Source: Hyphomonadaceae bacterium (lineage in GTDB: Bacteria; Pseudomonadota; Alphaproteobacteria; Caulobacterales; Aquidulcibacteraceae). Taken from it: a DNA stretch of 6,024 bases. Made by a program: the position numbers and the translations under genes. Position 1 is the stretch's first letter, and the number at the start of each line of letters is the position of its first letter. Under the pieces are notes generated by a model. That model had not been told where the DNA came from and searched no databases. It was given only the letters and a program-made list of their open reading frames with translations. The DNA lies in assembly GCA_025458365.1 (NCBI GenBank), contig JALOSP010000175.1, forward strand, positions 1 to 6,024, in the 5' to 3' direction. Shown here piece by piece: positions 1 through 4,269 of this stretch.

Positions 1-1210
1 CATCGTCATCGATCTGGATGACTAGCCGGTGTCCGTCGCCTGCGGTCACACCGACCTCTACCAGCCCGCCTCCATAGCGGCAGGCATTCTCGGCCAGATT
101 GCCAACCATGTCCTGCAAATCTTCCTGCTCGCCACGAAACACCAGATCGGGCACTTCGCCGGTGACGACAAGTTTGACACCCTCGGCGCGGTACAGACGG
201 GCCAGCGTCCGTGTGATGTCCTCGACGACCGGTCGGATCGGCGCTCTTGCGCCCAGAGCCTCGGCCCGGGCCGCGGCGCTGGCGCGCTTGAGATAGTGCT
301 CGACCTGGCGGGCCATGGCGTCGGTCTGGCGACTGACCACTTCGGCCAAACCCTCCCCACGCCCGGCGGCCTCGTTCCGCAGCACAGACAGGGGCGTCTT
401 GAGAGCATGGGCAAGGTTGCCGACATGGGTCCGGGCACGTTCGACCACGGCTTGGTTGTGGCCGATCAGTGCGTTGATCTCGCGCGCCAGTGGCGCAAGC
501 TCGACCGGGACAGCTTCGGTGAGCTGGTCTCGCCTGCCGGATCGGATATCAGACAGCTCCTCCCCCATGGCGCGCAGCGGCTGCAGGCCGAGCCGGACCT
601 GCAGGAAGATGGCCAGCGACAGGCCAAGCACCAGCGCCACAAGGCTGAAGCCCACGGTTAGCTGGAACCGTGCCGCAGCCTCCACGATCTCGCTACGGTC
701 TCCCGTTACGAGAAGAAGGGTTGCGACCTGCCGGTCTGGCAGCCGGATGACGCGGGCCGCGATCCGCAGCCTCTCCTCACCCCGGTCCAGGTTGAGCGTC
801 AATGTCGTTCCGTTGGCTGACAGTGCGTCACGGACGACCTGATCGGGTACCGAAACTGTCTCGTCGAACAGACTGCGGGACCGGGCAGCACCAGCCCGGA
901 CACTGCCGTCGGGCTCAAGGTCGGCAGCCTGCCAGTACCGGCCCGACAGAGGCCTGAAGAACCGGGGATCAACCGGCGGGCGGCTGACAACCATTTGGCC
1001 GGCGGGTGCTACCGTGACCGTTGCTGCCAAGGCATCGACAGTGGCGGTCAGTTCCCGATCAAAGGTCTGTTCCACCGAGCGTTTGAACAGGGCTGACAGG
1101 CCCCAGCCGGTTGCCGCCAGGACCAGCAGGCTCCACAGCGCTGCGACCAGCACAAGCCGTCCTGCCAGCGACGGTCTGGTGGGCAATGTCCGGGCCGCGG
1201 TCTCAGGCAC
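1..1210 (-). CDS. PhoQ-like sensor histidine kinase (3' end cut by window edge)
   Basis: Membrane sensor kinase expected to autophosphorylate on histidine and pass phosphate to the regulator encoded just upstream. About 403 codons are visible. In order: a short cytoplasmic N-terminus, TM1 at ~18-41 (VAALWSLLVLAATGWGLSAL), a periplasmic domain of ~140 residues with an FFRPLSGRYWQ segment, TM2 at ~182-205 (FSLVALVLGLSLAIFL), a HAMP-like linker, the H-box NLAHALKTPL with His268, and the N-box GNLAENACRYG with Asn371/Asn375. The HALKTPL and N-box wording closely match E. coli PhoQ (HSLKTPL, GNVLDNACKY). The reading stops at IQIDDD, where the G1 box (DDGPG type) should begin, so G1 and G2 lie outside the window. 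No PhoQ-like acidic metal-binding patch is visible in the sensor domain, so the ligand is unknown. The chosen start is GTG at 1210-1208, which overlaps the regulator's stop by 8 bases and implies translational coupling. TTG nine codons in (ACA TTG CCC) is an alternative. No frameshift is seen across the visible frame. Confidence 0.93.
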   Translation of the reverse strand, partial: MPETAARTLPTRPSLAGRLVLVAALWSLLVLAATGWGLSALFKRSVEQTFDRELTATVDALAATVTVAPAGQMVVSRPPVDPRFFRPLSGRYWQAADLEPDGSVRAGAARSRSLFDETVSVPDQVVRDALSANGTTLTLNLDRGEERLRIAARVIRLPDRQVATLLLVTGDRSEIVEAAARFQLTVGFSLVALVLGLSLAIFLQVRLGLQPLRAMGEELSDIRSGRRDQLTEAVPVELAPLAREINALIGHNQAVVERARTHVGNLAHALKTPLSVLRNEAAGRGEGLAEVVSRQTDAMARQVEHYLKRASAAARAEALGARAPIRPVVEDITRTLARLYRAEGVKLVVTGEVPDLVFRGEQEDLQDMVGNLAENACRYGGGLVEVGVTAGDGHRLVIQIDDD

Positions 1211-1877
1211 TGGCCTGGTCAGGATCGACAAGCTGGTAGCCCAGGCCGCGCACAGTCACGATCCGGTCGGACCCGATCTTCTTGCGCAGCCGTCCGATGA
1301 ACACCTCGATCGTATTGGAATCGCGGTCGAAGTCCTGATCATAGATGTGCTCGATCAGCTCGGTGCGCGGCACCACGCGGCCCGAGTGATGGATCATGTA
1401 GGTCAGCAGGCGCAGTTCATGGCTGGTGAGCTTGACTGGATCGCCATTGAGCGAGGCCCGCTGCGCACGCGGATCGAGCCGCAAGTTGCCGCACTCCAGC
1501 GCCGGGCTGGCATGACCGGCAGCACGCCGGACGAGAGCCCTCAGACGAGCCAGCAATTCCTCGATATGAAACGGTTTGGTCAGATAATCGTCGGCGCCCG
1601 CATCGAAACCGGCGACCTTTTCGCTCCACCGGTCCCGCGCGGTCAGGATCAGCACCGGGGTCTTCAGCCCCGCCTTGCGCCAGCGCTCCAGCACGGTGAC
1701 CCCGTCCATGACCGGCAGGCCAAGGTCCAGCACCACTGCGTCATAGGGCTCGGTGTCGCCGAGAAAGTGACCTTCCTCGCCATCGGCAGCGATATCGACC
1801 GCATAGCCTGCATCAGAGAGCGCCTGCTCCAGCTGCCGGCGCAGATCGGGATCGTCTTCAACAACCAGACAGCGCAT
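1203..1877 (-). CDS. OmpR/PhoB-family response regulator (PhoP-like)
   Basis: DNA-binding response regulator of 224 aa, the normal length for the OmpR/PhoB family. The N-terminal receiver domain (~1-115) has the acidic pair Asp8/Asp9, phosphoacceptor Asp51 in VVLDLGLPVMDG, Thr79 in LILTAR and Lys101 in LTKPF. A linker rich in Ala/Arg follows (~116-127), then a winged-helix DNA-binding domain (~128-218) with LTSHELRLL, the recognition region SNTIEVFIGRLRKKI and the C-terminal wing VRGLGYQL. All catalytic residues are present. It starts 3 bases after the PepSY stop and overlaps the kinase start, so the three genes should form one operon and this protein should be the partner of the PhoQ-like kinase. 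A Shine-Dalgarno GGGAGG sits 7 bases before the ATG, inside the last PepSY codons. Overall wording resembles the PhoP/QseB branch. The regulon is not deducible, although a direct repeat upstream of the operon may be its own target. Confidence 0.96.
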   Translation of the reverse strand: MRCLVVEDDPDLRRQLEQALSDAGYAVDIAADGEEGHFLGDTEPYDAVVLDLGLPVMDGVTVLERWRKAGLKTPVLILTARDRWSEKVAGFDAGADDYLTKPFHIEELLARLRALVRRAAGHASPALECGNLRLDPRAQRASLNGDPVKLTSHELRLLTYMIHHSGRVVPRTELIEHIYDQDFDRDSNTIEVFIGRLRKKIGSDRIVTVRGLGYQLVDPDQASA

Positions 1878-1880
1878 CCT

Positions 1881-2255
1881 TCAGCCTCCCCGCCGCGACA
1901 GGATGCGTCCGGTTTCGGCATCCACCACAAAAACCAGCAGGCGGCCGCGCTGGGCCTCGTCCGACGGTTCCCACCGTACGACATAGACCGGCCTGCCACC
2001 CTGATTGCTCAGTTCAGCCTCCAGAATGCTGCCGGGCACCTCACGCGCAATGATCTGGGAGACTTCGCGCAAAGTCAGCTGGCGCTGGGCCAGCGTTACA
2101 GGAACACTCATGCGGGTCTGGTCCCGGTCCTGCAGACGGCCTGCCAGACCAACCAGCCGGTCCAGACCGGTCTCTGCTGCCGCCGGTTGCACAGTGGCAA
2201 AGCTGCCCACCGCAATGGCCGCCAGCGCGAACGCTTTGATGAAGTGGTGTGTCAT
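1881..2255 (-). CDS. Secreted PepSY-domain protein
   Basis: Small exported protein of 124 aa. Residues 1-27 form a Sec signal peptide: basic start (THHFIK), hydrophobic core AFALAAIAVGSFA and an AXA-type cleavage site in QPAAA just before Glu28. A short linker (LDRLVGLAGRLQDRDQ) leads to one PepSY domain at ~58-122. It is recognisable by LTLREVSQIIAREVPGSILEAEL, then the GRPVYVVRW strand and the closing VDAETGRILSRRGG. PepSY domains are known as periplasmic or extracellular modules, in some cases protease inhibitors, and single-domain versions often sit beside two-component genes in Proteobacteria. Here the gene is first in the operon with the regulator and kinase, so a periplasmic role in modulating the sensor, or in the response output, is inferred but not shown. 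The ATG at 2255 is the only start giving an intact signal peptide. No strong Shine-Dalgarno precedes it (only GGGA at 4 bases), and the codon lies within an inverted repeat. Confidence 0.9.
   Translation of the reverse strand: MTHHFIKAFALAAIAVGSFATVQPAAAETGLDRLVGLAGRLQDRDQTRMSVPVTLAQRQLTLREVSQIIAREVPGSILEAELSNQGGRPVYVVRWEPSDEAQRGRLLVFVVDAETGRILSRRGG
1885..1890 (-). promoter_or_regulatory. Shine-Dalgarno of the response regulator
   Basis: GGGAGG on the minus strand, 7 bases before the regulator ATG at 1877, embedded in the final Gly codons of the upstream PepSY gene. Its position supports the ATG start and coupling of the two genes. Confidence 0.75.
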
Positions 2256-2274
2256 GTGTCCCGTATGACATGAC
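2251..2274. repeat. 7-bp inverted repeat over the PepSY start codon
   Basis: GTCATGT (2251-2257) and ACATGAC (2268-2274) are perfect inverted arms around a 10-base centre. The arm nearest the gene contains the PepSY ATG, and the centre holds the only Shine-Dalgarno-like GGGA. If transcribed, the hairpin would mask both. As DNA it could be a dyad operator. The arms are short, so chance remains possible. Confidence 0.4.
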
Positions 2275-2278
2275 CGGT

Positions 2279-2296
2279 CTGAACTGGAGTTGAACG
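2279..2296 (-). promoter_or_regulatory. Candidate OmpR/PhoP-type direct-repeat operator
   Basis: On the minus strand this reads CGTTCA-ACTCC-AGTTCA: two 6-mers sharing GTTCA, separated by 5 bases and so repeating every 11 bp. That is the spacing and NGTTNA-N5-NGTTNA shape known for PhoP boxes and other tandem OmpR-family sites bound on one DNA face. It sits 24 bases before the PepSY-regulator-kinase operon start codon. About 11 bases downstream is a weak -10-like TCATAC. If that is used, transcription would begin at or next to the ATG, giving a leaderless or nearly leaderless mRNA. Autoregulation by the operon's own regulator is an inference. Confidence 0.5.
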
Positions 2297-2351
2297 CGCC
2301 GGTATTTCTGCGATCTTGAGAATTCTGACCGGTGTCTAACCACAGCCGGGA

Positions 2352-3176
2352 TCAAAACCCAAGCCGGGCCGCGTCGATCAGGGCGGAGAAAAGCACCATT
2401 GCACCGTCCCGCACGGCCTGTGGTTCGGATTGGCCAGTCTGCGTTTGGCCAGTCTGCGTTTGGCCAGTCTGGGTTTGGCCAGTATGGGATTGGCCAGTAT
2501 GGGATTGGCCAGTGTCAGCCAGCCGTTCCGGGTGCCATTGCACGCCCAAGGCAAACCGGTGCCCGATCACCTCGACGGCCTCGATGATTCCGTCTGGAGC
2601 CCGCGCACTGACGGACAATGATGCGGAGATTTCCATCACGGCTTCCGAATGCAGGGAATTCACGGTCAGAACCGACGCCCCGGTCAGCCTGTGCAGCAAT
2701 GACCCCTCGACCACTGAAACCGGATGGCAGGCGTCAGCTGTGTCGTGCACCAGCGCATCGGGGACATCCAGCCGCAAGGCCGGGCTGAGCTTTGCCCCAT
2801 GTGTTGCGGCCAGAACCTGCATGCCGTGACAGATCCCCAGATAAGGGCGGCCTGTGGCCATCCAGCGCGGCACCAGCGCGACCTCGACATCGATCCGCTC
2901 GGACGGCGGCGAGCCCGACGTGCGGCCCGCCTGATACCAGTGGTCCGGAAACCGGACCCGACCGCCGCAGACCACCAGCCCGTGGCAGGTCTGCTCGGCA
3001 AAGTCGGGTGTGGCGGGATCATAGGTCAGTCCGACCGGCAGCCCGCCCGCCAGACTGATCGCCCGGAAATAGGCTTTGGATGTCTCGTACAGCTGGCCCC
3101 CGCGTGAGGTATTCTCATCCATCATCACCCCGATCACCGGCCGCCCGGCAACCAGCAAGGGTCCAAACCGGCTCAC
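2352..3176 (-). CDS. Peptidase C26 / class I GATase-like hydrolase (PuuD-like) with repeat insertion
   Basis: Cytoplasmic hydrolase of the gamma-glutamyl-gamma-aminobutyrate hydrolase type, expected to cleave a gamma-glutamyl amide bond; the true substrate is unknown and no putrescine genes adjoin. Visible (274-aa numbering): first strand RPVIGVMMDENTSRGG at ~12-27, oxyanion-side GLVVCGG at ~66-72, nucleophile elbow GICHGMQ with Cys116, VNSLHSEAV at ~172-180 (family HHQAV region), and GVQWHPE with His215 and Glu217 completing the triad. After HPERLAD come six TGQ-centred pentapeptides (~222-251), then the usual C-terminal helix VLFSALIDAARLGF. The repeats therefore lengthen the loop just after the catalytic His/Glu. 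Start choice: GTG at 3176 overlaps the J-protein stop as GTGA and has GGGAG 8 bases upstream. The ATG at 3206 would give 284 aa and a 34-base overlap but has AAGG with no spacing. No signal peptide is seen. Confidence 0.88.
   Translation of the reverse strand: MSRFGPLLVAGRPVIGVMMDENTSRGGQLYETSKAYFRAISLAGGLPVGLTYDPATPDFAEQTCHGLVVCGGRVRFPDHWYQAGRTSGSPPSERIDVEVALVPRWMATGRPYLGICHGMQVLAATHGAKLSPALRLDVPDALVHDTADACHPVSVVEGSLLHRLTGASVLTVNSLHSEAVMEISASLSVSARAPDGIIEAVEVIGHRFALGVQWHPERLADTGQSHTGQSHTGQTQTGQTQTGQTQTGQSEPQAVRDGAMVLFSALIDAARLGF
2424..2513 (-). repeat. In-frame 15-bp minisatellite, six units
   Basis: Six 15-bp units on the minus strand each begin ACTGGCCAA and differ in the last six bases: TCCCAT twice, ACCCAG once, ACGCAG twice, TCCGAA once. 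They encode TGQSH, TGQTQ and a final TGQSE. Every unit contains the palindrome TTGGCCAA or its TGGCCA core. The unit length is a multiple of three, so gain or loss of copies keeps the hydrolase frame. Identical neighbours suggest recent duplication by slippage. Confidence 0.95.
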
Positions 3177-4207
3177 TGCCCGGGCTCCCAGTCGAAACCG
3201 GCCCATCCTTCGAGCCTGGCCCGCAAATCGTCCAGCCCCGCTTCTGGCAGGGTGATGGCCAGAGTGACAAAGAAATCGCCGGGCGCTCCGGCCCGCTGGA
3301 CACCCTTGCCCCGGACCCGCAGCCGCGTACCGCTGTTGGCGCCTTTGGGGATGGCCAGCATGACTGTGCCCGAGGGGGTCGCAACGGGCACTTTTGCTCC
3401 GTCCAGCACCTGTTTCAGCGAAACCGGCAAGTCTGCCCGCACTGTGTCACCGTCACGCCGAAACACAGGATGGGGCCGGACACTGACCGTCACCAGCAAA
3501 TCACCGGGCGGCAGACCCGCCTGCCCAGCACCACCCTGACCCGCCATTTTCAAGGTCTGGCCAGTTTCAACCCCTGCAGGAACACTCAGGCTCAAGGTCC
3601 GGCCGGAGGCGCGAACCTCGACTTTGGCGCCATTCACGGCGTCTAGAAAATCGATGTCGATCGCGGTGCGTACATCCGAACCTCGGGCAGCCTGCCGGAA
3701 CCCGCTGGCCCCTGAGCGGCCGGCCGCCCCGCCCATCATGGTGCCGAACAGGTCGCCGAACAATTCCTGAAACTCGGGCTGGGCTGCCGGATTGGGCCGG
3801 GCACCGCGGCCAGCGCTGCCCGCACCGGTGCCACCGACGCCGCCCATGCCTTCGAACGGGCCGCCTGGTCCGAAAGGGCCGCCTGGACCGAACGGATCAC
3901 CGCCGCCGAACGGACCACGTCCGCCACCGCCAAACCCTGCACCGCTTCCCCCGAACCCGGCAAACCGGGGATTGCCCTCGGCATCAATCTCGCCGCGATC
4001 ATAGCGCGCACGGCGACCGTCATCTTCGAGGAAGCTGAACGCTGCTGAAATCTTCTTGAACCGCTCTTCGGCGCGGGCATCGCCAGGGTTCCTGTCGGGA
4101 TGGTATTGCTTGGCCAGCTTGCGATACGCTTTGCGCACCTCGTCAAACGAGGCACCCTTGCTCACTCCCAAAACGCTATAGGGTTCGTCGGCCACAGGCA
4201 TCTCCAC
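3173..4207 (-). CDS. Class II DnaJ/CbpA-type J-domain co-chaperone
   Basis: Hsp40 co-chaperone of 344 aa, expected to stimulate the ATPase of DnaK and deliver client proteins in the cytoplasm. The J domain spans ~9-70 (YSVLGVSKGASFDEVRKAYR), with the essential HPD at 36-38 and FLEDDGRRARYD closing helix IV. A Gly/Phe-rich linker (~83-130) contains PFGPGGPFGPGGPF. An acidic/aromatic FQELFGDLFGTMM segment (~146-158) and another flexible stretch follow. Two client-binding beta domains come next: ~180-255 (IDIDFLDAVNGAKVEV) and ~256-322 (VSLKQVLDGAKVPVATPSG, RVRGKGV). The CxxCxGxG zinc-finger repeats of DnaJ are absent, so it is CbpA-like rather than canonical DnaJ. The start shown is GTG at 4207, with AAGG 5 bases upstream; ATG at 4201 is an equally reasonable start, two codons shorter. 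Its stop overlaps the hydrolase start. It follows the GTA tail gene by 62 bases on the same strand, so it may share that transcript or have its own weak promoter, which I could not identify. Confidence 0.94.
   Translation of the reverse strand: MEMPVADEPYSVLGVSKGASFDEVRKAYRKLAKQYHPDRNPGDARAEERFKKISAAFSFLEDDGRRARYDRGEIDAEGNPRFAGFGGSGAGFGGGGRGPFGGGDPFGPGGPFGPGGPFEGMGGVGGTGAGSAGRGARPNPAAQPEFQELFGDLFGTMMGGAAGRSGASGFRQAARGSDVRTAIDIDFLDAVNGAKVEVRASGRTLSLSVPAGVETGQTLKMAGQGGAGQAGLPPGDLLVTVSVRPHPVFRRDGDTVRADLPVSLKQVLDGAKVPVATPSGTVMLAIPKGANSGTRLRVRGKGVQRAGAPGDFFVTLAITLPEAGLDDLRARLEGWAGFDWEPGQ
3185..3189 (-). promoter_or_regulatory. Shine-Dalgarno supporting the GTG start of the C26 hydrolase
   Basis: GGGAG on the minus strand, 8 bases before the GTG at 3176, within the final codons of the J-domain gene. 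It favours the GTGA-overlap start over the ATG at 3206. Confidence 0.5.
3851..3922 (-). repeat. Degenerate 18-bp repeat coding for Gly/Phe linker
   Basis: Four imperfect 18-bp units encode hexapeptides of the GPFGPG / DPFGPG type in the J-protein's G/F region. The two central units are the most alike. This is low-complexity coding repeat, common in Hsp40 linkers. Confidence 0.7.
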
Positions 4208-4250
4208 ACATGCCTTGTGATGTAAGGTATGCCGGGTTGTGATGAAAGGG

Positions 4251-4263
4251 GCTGAGAGTCAGC
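4251..4263 (-). terminator. Weak hairpin after the GTA tail gene
   Basis: Minus-strand GCTGA-CTC-TCAGC forms a perfect 5-bp stem with a 3-base loop 6 bases after the g15-like stop, followed by CCCTTTCATC. The stem is short and the T-run has only three bases, so it would be a poor intrinsic terminator at best. Read-through into the J-domain gene is likely. Confidence 0.2.
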
Positions 4264-4269
4264 AGCCGG

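Noticed and set aside
58..438. Minus-strand 126-codon frame within the kinase gene
   Set aside because: It is out of frame with the kinase motifs, and its Pro/Arg/Ser-rich product is typical of a shifted GC-rich reading.
29..842. Plus-strand open frames antisense to the histidine kinase
   Set aside because: The minus-strand frame gives continuous kinase motifs (TM2, H-box, N-box). The plus frames translate to low-complexity Arg/Ser/Gln-rich sequence typical of antisense shadows.
1014..2273. Plus-strand open frame of 419 codons antisense to the regulator and PepSY genes
   Set aside because: It is the shadow of two well-supported minus-strand genes in GC-rich DNA. Its translation shows no recognisable domain, and its start has no support.
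2424..2513. Short regular repeats considered as a CRISPR array or iteron set
   Set aside because: Units are contiguous 15-mers with no spacers, lie in frame inside a gene, and no replication or cas genes are nearby.
2332..2829. Plus-strand frames with WPVCVWPV-type or FGQSAFGQ-type repeats
   Set aside because: These are the antisense readings of the minisatellite in the C26 gene. The minus strand carries catalytic Cys, His and Glu motifs, so it is the coding strand.
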